Source: Kangsaoukella pontilimi
Lineage (GTDB): Bacteria > Pseudomonadota > Alphaproteobacteria > Rhodobacterales > Rhodobacteraceae
NCBI RefSeq assembly: GCF_009830125.1
Contig: NZ_WUPT01000001.1
Coordinates: forward strand, 1,779,060-1,843,059
DNA: 64,000 nt
Direction: 5' to 3'
The translations under genes and the position numbers were made by a program. Of this stretch, positions 43,335 through 53,218 are shown piece by piece; the first letter of the stretch is position 1; every line of letters begins with the position of its first letter. The notes under the pieces were generated by a model. That model saw only the letters and a list, made by a program, of their open reading frames with translations, had not been told where the DNA came from and ran no database searches.

Positions 43335-44636
43335 CTAATCGTTCAGCCGGTCGAGCCGCGCGCGCACGCTGAGACCATGCGCCTCCAGGCTCTCGCTCTT
43401 CGCCAGTACTTCGGCCGCAGGGCCGATGGCCTTGAGCGCCTCCGGCGTCATCCGCGCCATGGTGGTGCGCTTCATGAAGTCGAGCACATTGAGACCGGAC
43501 GAGAAACGCGCCGAGCGTGCCGTGGGCAGAACGTGGTTCGGCCCGCCGATATAGTCGCCGATGGCCTCAGGCGTCCATTTTCCAAGGAACATGGCGCCCG
43601 CATGGGCGATGTTGTCGGCCAGCGCCTCCGGGTCGTCGACGCATAGTTCCAGATGCTCAGGCGCGATATCGTCGGCCAGCGCCGCCGCCTCGCCCAGATC
43701 CTGCACGGTAATGATCGCGCCATAGTCGCGCCAGCTTGCGCCCGCGATCTCGCGCCTCTCAAGCGTTTCCAAGCGAAGCTCGACGGCGCGCGCCACCTCT
43801 TTCGCCATCTGGGCGTCGGTGGTGATCAGGATCGATTGCGCGCTCTCGTCGTGTTCGGCCTGGCTCAGCAGATCGACCGCGATCCAGTCCGGGTCATTGT
43901 CGCCATCCGCGATGACGAGGATCTCCGACGGCCCGGCGATCATGTCGATCCCGACCTTGCCAAAGACCCGACGCTTCGCCGCCGCGACCCAGGCGTTGCC
44001 GGGCCCTGTGATCTTGTCCACGGGCGCGATCGTCTCTGTGCCGTAGGCCAGCGCCGCAATCGCCTGCGCGCCCCCCAGACGGTAGACCGTGTCGATCCCC
44101 GAAATCCGTGCGGCCAGAAGAACCAGCGGATTGGTCACCCCGCCCGGCGACGGCGCGGTCATGACCAGACGTTCGACACCCGCCACTTTCGCCGGAATGG
44201 CGTTCATCAGAACCGAGGACGGATAGCTCGCCAGCCCGCCGGGCACATAAAGTCCTGCCGCCGACACAGGCCCCCACCGCCAACCAAGCGTCGCGCCCGC
44301 ATCGTCGGTCCAGCTTTCATCCTCAGGCAACTGCCGCGCGTGATAGTCGCGGATACGCTCGGCCGCCAGTTCCAGCGCCTCAGCTTCGGCCTCGGGCACG
44401 GTGGCGATTGCCGCGTCGACCTCGTCCTGCGAATAGGCCAGCGTCTCGGGCGTCAGGTCCAGCCGGTCGTATTTCGAGGTAAGTTCGATCACCGCTTTAT
44501 CGCCCCGGCGGCGTACATCCGCGATGATCGCGGCGACGGCCTCGTCCACGTCGGGGCTATCCTCGCGCTTCATGGTCAGAAGCGAGGCGAAGCGGTCTTC
44601 GAAATCCTCATCCCGGGTATTGAGGAAGATAGGCAT
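43335..44636 (-). CDS. hisD: Histidinol dehydrogenase
   Basis: The 433-residue enzyme catalyses the last two steps of histidine synthesis, oxidising L-histidinol to L-histidine with NAD. Recognisable stretches are VSAAGLYVPGG, AGVERLVMTAPSPGG, GPGNAWVAAAKR, GPSEILVIAD, the metal/catalytic QAEHDE and a C-terminal LSVRARLDRL. Length is normal. It sits between the DUF2948 and UPF0262 genes, its usual place in this family, and away from other his genes. Confidence 0.96.
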   Translation of the reverse strand: MPIFLNTRDEDFEDRFASLLTMKREDSPDVDEAVAAIIADVRRRGDKAVIELTSKYDRLDLTPETLAYSQDEVDAAIATVPEAEAEALELAAERIRDYHARQLPEDESWTDDAGATLGWRWGPVSAAGLYVPGGLASYPSSVLMNAIPAKVAGVERLVMTAPSPGGVTNPLVLLAARISGIDTVYRLGGAQAIAALAYGTETIAPVDKITGPGNAWVAAAKRRVFGKVGIDMIAGPSEILVIADGDNDPDWIAVDLLSQAEHDESAQSILITTDAQMAKEVARAVELRLETLERREIAGASWRDYGAIITVQDLGEAAALADDIAPEHLELCVDDPEALADNIAHAGAMFLGKWTPEAIGDYIGGPNHVLPTARSARFSSGLNVLDFMKRTTMARMTPEALKAIGPAAEVLAKSESLEAHGLSVRARLDRLND

Positions 44637-44702
44637 CGGCGGGTGATCCTTCGTGACGACAGACGCCTCTTACCGCCCCGGCCCCGCCGCCTCAAGTCGC
44701 GG

Positions 44703-45182
44703 TCATTCGGGGTGGCTGGGCGCCTTGCGGCTGGGAGCGATATAGGGCCGCGTCACATCCTGAAGCGTGACATTCACCGTTTCGACGTTGAGCGCGATGG
44801 CACCGTCCCCCGCCAACGTCAGCTCGATCCGCCCCGTGCCGTCATCGCCCGGCACGAAAGTGACCGTCAGAAGCGCCAGAACGACGCCCTTGTCACTCCG
44901 GTCCACGCCCTGGCTTCTGACCGCCTGCACATCATCGATGGCCAAAAGCGATTGTACCCGCTCGACAGGACGGCCCCGCTGCTCGGCCAGCGCCTTGTCC
45001 TCCCAGCGGAACCTGTTGATCAGCAGCGCGAAACGGCGTTCCGACGGACGCCACGCCATCTCGGTCACCGGAAAGACGGCGTCCTGAACCAGCGCGGCAA
45101 GAACCCCCAGGTCGTCGGCATCCTCAGCCTTCAGCCGGAGCGGGCGCTCGCCCCCGTCCTCAAATCGCGCGTCTTCGGTCAT
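44703..45182 (-). CDS. DUF2948 family protein
   Basis: The 159-residue protein ([61 protein letters not shown]) belongs to DUF2948, a small alphaproteobacterial family of unknown function linked to murA and hisD. Its ATG overlaps the murA stop by 4 bases. Confidence 0.85.
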   Translation of the reverse strand: MTEDARFEDGGERPLRLKAEDADDLGVLAALVQDAVFPVTEMAWRPSERRFALLINRFRWEDKALAEQRGRPVERVQSLLAIDDVQAVRSQGVDRSDKGVVLALLTVTFVPGDDGTGRIELTLAGDGAIALNVETVNVTLQDVTRPYIAPSRKAPSHPE

Positions 45183-46447
45183 ACGCCCACCACCCGCTCG
45201 ATCTTTGCACCGACCGCGCCGAGTTTCTCTTCGACATGCTCGTAGCCGCGATCAAGGTGATAGACCCGGTTTACCACCGTCTCGCCCTCGGCGGCCAACC
45301 CGGCAAGAATCAGCGACACACTTGCCCTCAGATCGGTCGCCATGACCGGTGCGCCCTTCAGACGCTCCACCCCAGTGACCGTGGCTGTGCCGCCGTGAAC
45401 GTCGATCCGCGCGCCCATCCGCAAAAGCTCGGGCGCATGCATGAAGCGGTTCTCGAAAATCGTCTCATGCAGGTGGCTGACCCCGTCCGCCGTGCAAAGA
45501 AGCGCCATCATCTGCGCCTGAAGGTCTGTCGGAAAGCCGGGGAAAGGCTGGGTCTCGACATCAACCGCCGAAACGCGCCCGTTCTTCCGCGCGACCTTGA
45601 GCCCGGCGGGGGTCTCTTCGACCGAAATACCGGCAGCGTCGAGACGTTCGCAAAAGGCTTCCAGAAGATCGATCCGCCCGCCGAGGCACTCAACCTCTCC
45701 GCCGCAAATGGCCGGTGCAAGCATGTAGGTGCCAAGCTCGATCCGGTCGGTCACGACAGGATGCGTCGCGCCGCCAAGCGCGTCGACGCCCTCGATCGTG
45801 ATGGTCGATGTGCCTGCGCCCTCGATCCGCGCGCCCATCTTGATCAGGCAATTGGCCAGATCGACGATCTCGGGCTCGCGCGCCGCATTCCTGAGTTCGG
45901 TCGTCCCCTTGGCCAGCGTCGCCGCCATCAGCGCGTTTTCGGTCGCACCGACCGACACGAATGGAAATTCAACGACCGCACCCTTCAGCCCGCCACGCGC
46001 CTCGGCGTGGACATACCCATCGCGCAGCTCCAGATCGGCCCCCATCGCTTCCAGCGCCTTGAGATGCAGATCCACAGGACGCGCGCCGATGGCGCAGCCG
46101 CCGGGCAATGACACCTCGGCCTGACCGAACCGCGCCAGCATCGGCCCAAGGACAAGGATCGACGCCCGCATCTTCCGGACGATGTCGTAATCCGCCCTGA
46201 GTGTCCCGATCCTGTGCGACGACAGCGCCAGCACCTTGCCGTCCTGCAGAGCCTGCACCTCTGCCCCGAGCGACTGCAGAAGCGTTGTCATCGTCTTGAT
46301 GTCCGACAGACGCGGCGCATTGGTCAGCGTCAGCGGCTGATCCGTCAGAAGGGTTGCCGGCATCAGCGTCAGGCACGCGTTTTTCGCTCCCGCGATCGGA
46401 ATTTGCCCGTTCAGAGGCGCGCCACCCGTTACAACAATCGAATCCAT
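45179..46447 (-). CDS. murA: UDP-N-acetylglucosamine 1-carboxyvinyltransferase
   Basis: The 422-residue enzyme makes the first committed step of peptidoglycan synthesis, adding enolpyruvate from PEP to UDP-GlcNAc. It shows [41 protein letters not shown] (with the catalytic loop in [12 protein letters not shown], Cys near residue 116), [12 protein letters not shown] and [18 protein letters not shown]. The frame is open far upstream, but the true start is the ATG at 46447. It is coupled to DUF2948. Confidence 0.96.
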   Translation of the reverse strand: MDSIVVTGGAPLNGQIPIAGAKNACLTLMPATLLTDQPLTLTNAPRLSDIKTMTTLLQSLGAEVQALQDGKVLALSSHRIGTLRADYDIVRKMRASILVLGPMLARFGQAEVSLPGGCAIGARPVDLHLKALEAMGADLELRDGYVHAEARGGLKGAVVEFPFVSVGATENALMAATLAKGTTELRNAAREPEIVDLANCLIKMGARIEGAGTSTITIEGVDALGGATHPVVTDRIELGTYMLAPAICGGEVECLGGRIDLLEAFCERLDAAGISVEETPAGLKVARKNGRVSAVDVETQPFPGFPTDLQAQMMALLCTADGVSHLHETIFENRFMHAPELLRMGARIDVHGGTATVTGVERLKGAPVMATDLRASVSLILAGLAAEGETVVNRVYHLDRGYEHVEEKLGAVGAKIERVVGV

Positions 46448-46449
46448 GC

Positions 46450-46608
46450 TCAGCCTGCCTTGTCTGCCTTGTCCGCGTCCGGAGCCGCCGCCCGCGCCCT
46501 CGCCTGCGCCTTCCGCCTTGCGAGGTTCGCCTTGAGTGCGGCTTTCAGCCGGTCTTCCCGGTTCTTCGCGGGTTTCGTCCCGTCTGATTTGCCGCTTTTC
46601 TCCGCCAT
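46450..46608 (-). CDS. Small basic conserved protein upstream of murA
   Basis: The 52-residue product ([19 protein letters not shown], then [20 protein letters not shown]) is Lys/Arg/Ala-rich with one amphipathic helix, and ends 2 bases before the murA start. The same short gene is familiar before murA in Rhodobacteraceae. Function unknown; a nucleic-acid-binding role is only a guess from charge. Confidence 0.7.
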   Translation of the reverse strand: MAEKSGKSDGTKPAKNREDRLKAALKANLARRKAQARARAAAPDADKADKAG

Positions 46609-46702
46609 TGGACCTTCCTACAGGGTTGCTCGAAAAGGGTCCAGATAACGCTTGCGCGCCCCGCACTTTGCGTCTATCCCGCACGCCGTCAAGGACACCG
46701 GC

Positions 46703-46777
<75 letters not shown>

Positions 46778-46813
46778 TAAAAAACAATAGCTTAGCAAAA
46801 CATCTGCAGCGTC

Positions 46814-46834
46814 CTAGTCAAATTCTAGTCAAAT
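46814..46834. repeat. Candidate arm-type integrase sites, left end of element 2
   Basis: CTAGTCAAAT occurs at 46814-46823 and 46825-46834, 11 bases apart in direct orientation. A matching TTAGTCAAA pair with the same spacing lies at the right end. Confidence 0.6.
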
Positions 46835-47236
46835 CGCGGAGAGAGAAAGCGAAAGTCGGTCTGTCGGGATCGGCCTGGCGATTTTCGGGCATTGGGACCG
46901 ACGAGGAGCTTGCGGTCTGGGACAATACTGCCCCCCTTTTGACAGTGCTGTGCAACTGTTCTCCGGCGATGACGATGAGACGACGACCTCACAAGTCGTT
47001 AGTTGAAGACACACGGCCGGATGACCGTGTCGCCGGAGCGCGGTCGATCTGGTCCGGACGTCACGGCGCTGTCCAATTAGGCGGCGAGGCGTGGATGCTC
47101 CGAGAGGTGGGGAAGTTTCTTGAGATCAGGTAGAGTTCTGCGACAAGCTTCAAATTTGAGAGGCGCCATCACTTCGTCAGATTTGGCGTTCAAGCCTCGT
47201 ACTGCAAATACTCATATGTATTGAAAGGCGCATCCC
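46835..47236. other. Left flank of element 2, no gene seen
   Basis: About 400 bases between the arm-like repeats and the KAP gene. Short open frames on both strands lack ribosome sites and family features. The KAP promoter probably lies here. Confidence 0.4.
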
Positions 47237-48589
47237 TTGCCAGATTTTCTGCTGACTGTCCCCGAGACAACAATCGACATTTATTCTGATGGCTTCCAAG
47301 GCAACGACGCACTCCATCGCGCACCATTGGGAAAGAAGCTTTCTCAGCTCGTTGAAAAGGTGTCCGAACCGATGGTTGTGGCAGTGAACGCACCTTGGGG
47401 AGCTGGCAAGTCAGTTTTCTTGAAGCGTTGGGTTGGAGCACACACGCTAGAAAATGAAGGCACGGCAACCACCGTCTATTTCGATGCCTTTAAGAACGAT
47501 TATCTCGATGACCCGCTTATTTCACTGATTGCAGAAGTATCGGACAGGCTCGATTCCTTGTCTGATACAGAGGAGGTTTCGCAGCTAAAGAGCGGCATTG
47601 ATAAGGCGAAAAAATATGCTCCTGCCATCGGGCGCGGAGTAATAAAGGTAGGCTTGGCTCTCGCTACTGCAGGGATAGTCCGAGGGATCGAAGACCTAGA
47701 AGAAAGTTTGGCAGATGATCTTGCCAATGCGACGTCGGGTGAGCTCGGCGCAACAATCAACAAGTTTTGGAAAGCAGAGGAGTCGCGGCGTGACGCCATG
47801 GACTTCTTCAGGCAGAGCCTGAAGGAAGCAGCAACTAGTGAAAGGAAGTTAGTAATCGTCGTAGACGAATTAGATCGCTGTCGTCCGGACTATGCGCTTG
47901 AGTTATTGGAAATTGCCAAACACCTCTTTGACGTGCCCAACGTTCACTTTGTGCTAGGAGTCAATCTTCGAGAACTCGGCAACTCAGTACAGGCGCGATA
48001 CGGCTCAGGCGTCAGTTCGCACAAATATCTGCAAAAATTTATCACTGTGGCAATGCCGCTGAGCTCCACAGGCGGATCAACAGGAATGGCAAGTATCCAG
48101 CAGCACTTTCGGAATGTCTCCATTTCTATGGGAATTCAAAGCTACTGGAAAGTAGGATGGATTGATAAGTACCTTGCTTGGATTGATCGCCATGCCGAAC
48201 TGACACTTCGAGATGTTGAAAAGATTGCTACGCTGGCGGTTGTTGCGCCCGAGCCGAGGAGTGAGACAGATACAATTCTCCACCTATATACTGGGCTTCT
48301 AATTCTCCAAGTGGCGAGACCAGATTTGGTTGATCGGGCGCGGACAGGAACTCTCTATTTTGAGGATTTTGTGAGAGTGATCGACTTCGCGGATAAACCG
48401 GGCGACAGCAACCCCAAGTACTTGCCTCATGTCATATGGCGGACAGCAACTTGGAATCAACGTACAACCACCAGTACTCCTAACTACATAGAAAACGCGA
48501 GGGGCAACTACTTTCCAGGAGCAGAGCCAAGGGAAGTTCTAAGGCAAATCATCAGTGAAACATTGGATGTATTCAATCCACTGTTTTGA
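47237..48589 (+). CDS. KAP-family P-loop NTPase
   Basis: The 450-residue protein has Walker A APWGAGKS (52-59), Walker B LVIVVDELDRCRPD (Asp210, Glu211, with the DRCRP pattern of KAP proteins) and a moderately hydrophobic stretch at about 129-148. KAP NTPases often carry a membrane insert between these motifs. Relatives act in phage exclusion (for example PifA). The start is a TTG at 47237 after a weak GAAAGG. It is the first left-end gene of element 2 and most likely a host-protection cargo gene. Confidence 0.8.
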   Translation: MPDFLLTVPETTIDIYSDGFQGNDALHRAPLGKKLSQLVEKVSEPMVVAVNAPWGAGKSVFLKRWVGAHTLENEGTATTVYFDAFKNDYLDDPLISLIAEVSDRLDSLSDTEEVSQLKSGIDKAKKYAPAIGRGVIKVGLALATAGIVRGIEDLEESLADDLANATSGELGATINKFWKAEESRRDAMDFFRQSLKEAATSERKLVIVVDELDRCRPDYALELLEIAKHLFDVPNVHFVLGVNLRELGNSVQARYGSGVSSHKYLQKFITVAMPLSSTGGSTGMASIQQHFRNVSISMGIQSYWKVGWIDKYLAWIDRHAELTLRDVEKIATLAVVAPEPRSETDTILHLYTGLLILQVARPDLVDRARTGTLYFEDFVRVIDFADKPGDSNPKYLPHVIWRTATWNQRTTTSTPNYIENARGNYFPGAEPREVLRQIISETLDVFNPLF

Positions 48590-48665
48590 GTACGGTAGGA
48601 TTTCGGCGACTATTTAGCTACCGTCGAATTCGCCGACGCCGATTCCAAGTGAGCAAGGTCTCGAA

Positions 48666-48863
48666 ATGCCAACAAGAATCAAGGTTTTGGTCCCGAACCC
48701 GAAGCGCGGGAAAAGCATAGGCCGCTTCGACCAGTACCGCGACGGGATGACCGTAGATCAGTACATCGACGCCTGCGGCCGGCTTGGATATCCGCCCTCT
48801 AAGGCCCGCGCCGATATCAAGTGGGACCTCGAGCGGAACTTCATCGAGCTCTATGAAGCCTGA
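48666..48863 (+). CDS. Small unknown protein
   Basis: The 65-residue product (MPTRIKVLVPNPKRGKSIGRF, MTVDQYIDACGRLGYP, KARADIKWDLERNFIELYE) has balanced composition and a plausible AAGG site before its ATG. It lies 76 bases after the KAP gene on the same strand and might be co-transcribed. No family is recognised; its C-terminal helix-turn looks DNA-binding-like, but that is weak. Confidence 0.5.
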   Translation: MPTRIKVLVPNPKRGKSIGRFDQYRDGMTVDQYIDACGRLGYPPSKARADIKWDLERNFIELYEA

Positions 48864-49217
48864 GCGTCGAGGGTGCTGAGCCAACATCTAGTGGCTCCTT
48901 CCAAGCAGGCGTGTGGCTGCCACTAGCTACTTTCATAGAACGGCGGCGGGCCAGGAATGATCGAAGTCTGGAAGCTGCGTGAAGCGGAGGCGACAGAGCC
49001 CGGCGCGCTGGCACTCGGTTCAGGGTTTAGTTCCTCTCGGCTCAGCGATACTTGCCTCGCGGATGAGGCGAGCCGGAAATTGGATAAACTTTTGGCTTCC
49101 TGTTTTACCTCTAGTGATACCTATGTCGCAATCCGTCTAAGGCCAAAGATTTGACCTTCAGAGCTCAAAATGTTCGGCTCGGGCTGCATTTCGAATGTGC
49201 GTGTGGAGAAACCGAGA
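48864..49217. other. Spacer with a doubtful 65-codon frame
   Basis: An open frame at 48957-49154 (plus) starts MIEVWKLREAEATEPGALAL but has no clear ribosome site or family match, so it is not called as a gene. Nothing else is seen. Confidence 0.35.
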
Positions 49218-49808
49218 ATGATCCGAAGAGACCTCATCCTCAGCGCGAGCCTTCTACTTTCGCCGACACTGGCCGTCGCCGAAGACATCGAAGGTTCAAT
49301 GCGTTGCGAGGTAAAGAGCAACGAGATTATCGCCGTCGAAGATGGCAGGCCCGTGCGCTACACAGGAATAACTGACAAGTTTGAAGTCGGTGATACGCTC
49401 ATTTTTTCATATATCCTGGAGGAAAATGAGCTCGCGTCCGATAGGTTCTTTCCCATGCTTGAATTGGAGTTACGGGATGAAGCTCGCAACGACGACGAAG
49501 TGACTTGGAATGGACCTGTTACGAAAAACATCTTTAGTGACCGAGGTATAGCCCTCGACGAGAACGCTCGTGGAGCCTCCATCTCCGGCTACATGATATT
49601 TGACGAGAACCGAATAGACCTTGAAAGCCCAATTTGGGGCGAACTGAAACTAAACCGATACTATAAGAGCGATTGGCAAGGGATAGGCGTCCGAACGGTC
49701 TTCTTTGGAGCGGTTTATCAAGCTCAAGTGTTCACGTTAGACTGCCGCCATACGAGGGACCGAATTGACGATATTCTCTCGGCAGAGCCGTTCAGTCTGG
49801 AGGATTAG
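49218..49808 (+). CDS. Secreted protein of unknown function in element 2
   Basis: The 196-residue protein starts MIRRDLILSASLLLSPTLAVAED, a clear Sec signal peptide with an AVA-ED cleavage site, followed by a beta-rich mature domain with only two cysteines (MRCEV and LDCRH) that could form a disulphide. GGAG precedes the ATG at 49218. A periplasmic cargo protein is unusual for a satellite; function unknown. Confidence 0.6.
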   Translation: MIRRDLILSASLLLSPTLAVAEDIEGSMRCEVKSNEIIAVEDGRPVRYTGITDKFEVGDTLIFSYILEENELASDRFFPMLELELRDEARNDDEVTWNGPVTKNIFSDRGIALDENARGASISGYMIFDENRIDLESPIWGELKLNRYYKSDWQGIGVRTVFFGAVYQAQVFTLDCRHTRDRIDDILSAEPFSLED

Positions 49809-50159
49809 GTCTCGAGGCTCACGATACGGACGGTTGCTCGCTCGAACGCCAGCCGCACCTCCGCCCGGATCGCACGGTGTGCTTCCGTTATGCTCAGGGG
49901 CTAGTCTCACTTTGCCACTTCTTTTGAATCCAGAGCCAAGTCGAGATTGGCCGACGAATATGACGCCGCGCAGGAACGTGGGGAGGTTCAAAAGTCCGGC
50001 GGTGATAGGGTGAGCAACGTTGCAGACGCCAACAATGCTCCGTCATTGACCGACCTCGGCCTTCGCCGCTACGAAATCCCTGCGGCGCGGAAACCGCTTG
50101 CGCACGAGTCATTGTGGAGAAGGGCGGCGGGCCGGGAGTGAGATTGCGCTAGGCCGCAA
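49809..50159. other. Spacer without a supported gene
   Basis: About 350 bases. An open frame at 49947-50141 (plus) has arbitrary composition and no good ribosome site. Nothing further is seen. Confidence 0.35.
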
Positions 50160-50609
50160 TCACACGCCGGTCTCTTTCTTTACCGCGACCAGACACGCTT
50201 CAATAAGGTCGAGCGGCTTGATCCGAGTGCCATCCTGGAATTCATAGAAGGCCTCAGTGCGGTTCGTGACCATCCGGCCTCCAGGGAGGAAAATCAGCTT
50301 CCCGCCAAATACAGCATTTAGTTGAGATGGCTTCAGTGCGCTCGTAAGCCCCTTGAATCGTGTGTCGCGGCGAAGCTCTTTGTGCTTGTGCATATTCGCA
50401 ACTGCTTGAAGGTACTCGAACATGGGCTCGCGAGATATGAGGCGCGCCACAACTACGCCCGGCTTCTCTCGGTTCTCTTCCGCAATCCAATCAGCGCAAT
50501 GATAGATCAGGATCGACGCTGAATAGGTAAGCGACTGATCATAAGGCTTCTCGCGCAACTTCTCGACCAGCGGTTGAAGCACCCTCTGGATGTAACCTTT
50601 CGAATCCAT
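50160..50609 (-). CDS. Helical protein of unknown function (possible HEPN-like)
   Basis: The 149-residue, largely helical protein has YSASILIYHCADWIAEEN, then YLQAVANMHKHKELRRDTRFKGL. The conserved-looking His/Lys run suggests a HEPN- or abortive-infection-like helical bundle, but there is no clean R-x4-6-H. It is divergent from the HEPN-like gene at 50747, separated by a 137-base shared promoter region, which hints at joint regulation. Confidence 0.5.
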   Translation of the reverse strand: MDSKGYIQRVLQPLVEKLREKPYDQSLTYSASILIYHCADWIAEENREKPGVVVARLISREPMFEYLQAVANMHKHKELRRDTRFKGLTSALKPSQLNAVFGGKLIFLPGGRMVTNRTEAFYEFQDGTRIKPLDLIEACLVAVKKETGV

Positions 50610-50746
50610 AGGGCTTGATACGCCACAGACGAGCCATCTTTAAGGCTTTAGTGCTTCGCCCTCTTGATGCCCCGCCTTGCAGCTCGCTTTACGCTCGCCC
50701 AGAACGATGGCTTGCGGCTACGATAGGCCGGAAAGGGGAATCTGCC

Positions 50747-51256
50747 ATGACGGGAGCAAAAGTGCATCATCTGAAGGCTGAGCCAGGCAGGTTCGACTAT
50801 ACCCCATACCACATGGCGCGTTTGGCATATGATATTTTTCAGTCAGCCAAGTCGTTTGATAGCGGAAAAGAAAGAAAACTGTATCGGTACTTTTTGTACT
50901 CCGTAGCCATTGAGCTCGTTCTGAAGGCCCTTCTCTTGAACAACAATAATACTCAAGCGAGAAAGGACGAAAATCAGCGCATTCGGCATGACCTTTCGAA
51001 ACTGAGTAGGTCCGCTCAACCGCAGCTTCCAGACGGATTCCTGACCGCCGATGACATCAGAGCAATTGATGATGTCTCACCGTTCTTTTCGGGAAAAGCG
51101 TTAGAGTACCCATCTGGTGAGATGATCAAAGAACTTCTGACAGGTGCGAGAAATCTTCCGAGCATTCAGTCGTTAGAAGCTGTCGCCGAAAAGTTGGTTG
51201 ATCACGCAAGCCACGATAATTTCTTTAGCGGATCAGACACAACTGACGCCAAATGA
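50747..51256 (+). CDS. HEPN-like (AbiV/nucleotide-pool type) protein
   Basis: The 169-residue protein shows the HEPN fold signature LYRYFLYSVAIELVLKALLL followed by NQRIRHDLSKLSRSA, with RIRHDL giving an R-x-x-H region and the family HDL-x-x-L motif. HEPN proteins in mobile islands are frequent toxins or abortive-infection RNases. GAAAGGGG precedes the ATG at 50747; the frame is open 44 codons upstream without a start signal. It is divergent from the helical unknown gene. Confidence 0.6.
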   Translation: MTGAKVHHLKAEPGRFDYTPYHMARLAYDIFQSAKSFDSGKERKLYRYFLYSVAIELVLKALLLNNNNTQARKDENQRIRHDLSKLSRSAQPQLPDGFLTADDIRAIDDVSPFFSGKALEYPSGEMIKELLTGARNLPSIQSLEAVAEKLVDHASHDNFFSGSDTTDAK

Positions 51257-51665
51257 ACGGTGGGGAGATCGGCCAAAGGTTTGAATTGGGGATGTGTGAG
51301 AAGCGCTGGCTAGTCGGTTTCCTCTGACGCGCATTGTTTACTTTTCACGCCCCCCGGGGGCTGATGCGTCGTTTTGTTTCATAGGCAGCGTGGGGTTCGC
51401 ACTAAATTGTCATGAAGACTGTCCCTCGATGCCTCAAAAGCGCCGCTCCGAAGAGCGACACTCTTGAGTGTAGTAACGAGTGATTTGCATGTGTTCTGGG
51501 GTCGTCCACTTGGGCGGCCCCAATTTTTTGTCTGCTCGATCGTGAACGCAGTTCCAGTCGGCAGTTGTTTCCCAAGTAATTTCCGAAACGAGGCTGAAAG
51601 ATGGCCTTCTTGAGGAATTGTTGGCGCTGGTAAGACCAAGGTGGAACTCCGCTTGAATTATGGGT
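51257..51665. other. Spacer between HEPN-like and capsid genes
   Basis: About 400 bases with a GCCCCCCGGGGGC palindrome near 51347 but no convincing gene. It separates the accessory (plus-strand) half from the minus-strand capsid/replication half of element 2. Confidence 0.35.
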
Positions 51666-51693
51666 GCCCGCCCGGTGGTCGTTCCGGGCGGGC
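51666..51693 (-). terminator. Strong hairpin downstream of the capsid gene
   Basis: A perfect 10-bp stem (GCCCGCCCGG / CCGGGCGGGC) with an 8-base loop, about 145 bases past the capsid stop. It lacks a T-run, so it is a terminator or mRNA 3' structure. Confidence 0.55.
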
Positions 51694-51836
51694 GCTAATA
51701 CAGGCGAGCGCCTTGCGGCGGTGAGCCTCGCTTGTGCCGTGTCAACGCCAGGAGAGCCGCCCACGACTGCCGAGGTTTTTCATGCACGCCCACTCTCGGC
51801 TTGGACGCCCTGCCTCATGGCAGGCTCTGGTATGCC

Positions 51837-52985
51837 TTACGCGTCAGGGAATGCGCCGAAGATAACGGCGGCAGGACGCCAGACGCCGAAAGCCCATCGG
51901 CCTTCCGCTCGAATGGTCAGAAGGTTCTTCTCCACGTCATCCTCGTTCTGGTCGAAGATTTCGACCACGGTGGACTGACGCGACCAAAGCATCATGCTGT
52001 CGGTCGAGATGCAGAAGAACGAGCCGGACGGCACGCTGTTGGAGATGATGACGGGCAAGCCCCACGTCATGGGCTGCATCCCGTTCCGAAGATAGGTGAT
52101 GCTGTTGCCACCCTGCGCCAGGTACGACGCATCGCCCGAGATGCCGGTCTTCGTGCGTTCCAAGCGTCCGAAGTCTGCCGGGTTCACGAGGAAGGCGCTC
52201 GGCATGTAGTCCGAGACGACAACCTGCTGCTTTGCCCGGTTCAGGGCGTCGAAGTCGTTGTCGGCCGTGACCACGGTGAGGTCGGTGTGGTTGCCGGTCT
52301 GGTTCATGCCCGAGAGGTTCGGAGATGAGCCGTTGCCCTGGATGATCTGCTGTTCGAGCCGCTGCTCCACCGCGTGACGCAAGCGCGCATCGATGTAGCT
52401 TTGAAGGGCCGGTTGATCGTCCATGGCCTGCCGCGACACTTTGAGGAACGTCGCGATGGTCCGCACCGGTTCGTCAATGCCCTCGAAGATTAGCGTAGAT
52501 TCCGGCTTCTGGGCCGCTTCTGCCGTTTCGGCCGCGTTGTTCGTCCAAGAGGCTTCCCGCGTGTAGTGAACCTGGTTCGAGGTCGCCGTGCCGCGTGGCA
52601 CCACGTCCAAGAGCCGCAGGGGACGGAAGGCACCTCCGACGATTCCCGGCATGTTGTCCTTGGGAACAACGCCGGTGTCGGTCGGGTCTTGCGGTGAGCC
52701 ACCTTCGCCAAGAATGGTGTTCTTGATTTCGAGGCCAGCACGGGCGGTGCGCTTGGCGGCAACGTCTTTCCAGGCGTCAGAGCCGAGGATTTCGGCGCCG
52801 ATAGATTTCCGCGACGTGCTGCCAATGAGGCCGCCGCCGAAGCCCTTCTGCTGCATTCCGGTCATGCTGTCGCGAAGGCCAGTGACTTCGGTTTCAAGCT
52901 CGTCGATGCGACTCGTGTATTTCTTGTGAAGCTTCTGCTCGACTTGATTGAGCGCATCTTCAACTGCTGTGATATCGAGTGCCAT
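51837..52985 (-). CDS. HK97-family phage major capsid protein
   Basis: The 382-residue protein has an N-terminal coiled-coil scaffold-like region (about residues 1-60: ALNQVEQKLHKKYTSRIDELETEVTGLRDSM) and the HK97 shell fold: VPRGTATSNQVHYTREASWTNNAAETAEAAQKPES, VRTIATFLKVSRQAMDD, LRHAVEQRLEQQIIQGNG, FLVNPADFGRLERTK, GLPVIISNSVPSG. GGAG lies 8 bases before the ATG at 52985. Neighbouring portal, protease or terminase genes are absent, so the element may make small capsids using a helper phage. Confidence 0.93.
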   Translation of the reverse strand: MALDITAVEDALNQVEQKLHKKYTSRIDELETEVTGLRDSMTGMQQKGFGGGLIGSTSRKSIGAEILGSDAWKDVAAKRTARAGLEIKNTILGEGGSPQDPTDTGVVPKDNMPGIVGGAFRPLRLLDVVPRGTATSNQVHYTREASWTNNAAETAEAAQKPESTLIFEGIDEPVRTIATFLKVSRQAMDDQPALQSYIDARLRHAVEQRLEQQIIQGNGSSPNLSGMNQTGNHTDLTVVTADNDFDALNRAKQQVVVSDYMPSAFLVNPADFGRLERTKTGISGDASYLAQGGNSITYLRNGMQPMTWGLPVIISNSVPSGSFFCISTDSMMLWSRQSTVVEIFDQNEDDVEKNLLTIRAEGRWAFGVWRPAAVIFGAFPDA

Positions 52986-53218
52986 TGGGCGTACTCCGAG
53001 TGTAGGTTTCATGCGAATTCTCAAAGCGCGCCTTCATCCCGAAGGCCCTACTCTCGGGGACCGGCCACATCCCGCGGCTGGGGTCCGCCTCATCCCAACC
53101 TTTCTCACAAAGGCCAGGCTCGTCTTCCAGTCCGCCGACTCGCTCAGGCTGGGACCGGGTGCCGGGCTGAGAAACCCGACAGAGGTATCATAGCACCCCA
53201 CCGTGAAAGCGCCAATAC
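52986..53218. other. Leader region of the capsid gene
   Basis: 233 GC-rich bases with several inverted segments (for example GGACC near 53073 and GGTCC near 53060 on the minus strand). No gene is called. It could be a structured leader or a packaging-related site. Confidence 0.35.

Noticed and set aside
46829..47133. Short open frames on both strands at the left end of element 2
   Set aside because: No ribosome site, no conserved motif, arbitrary composition.
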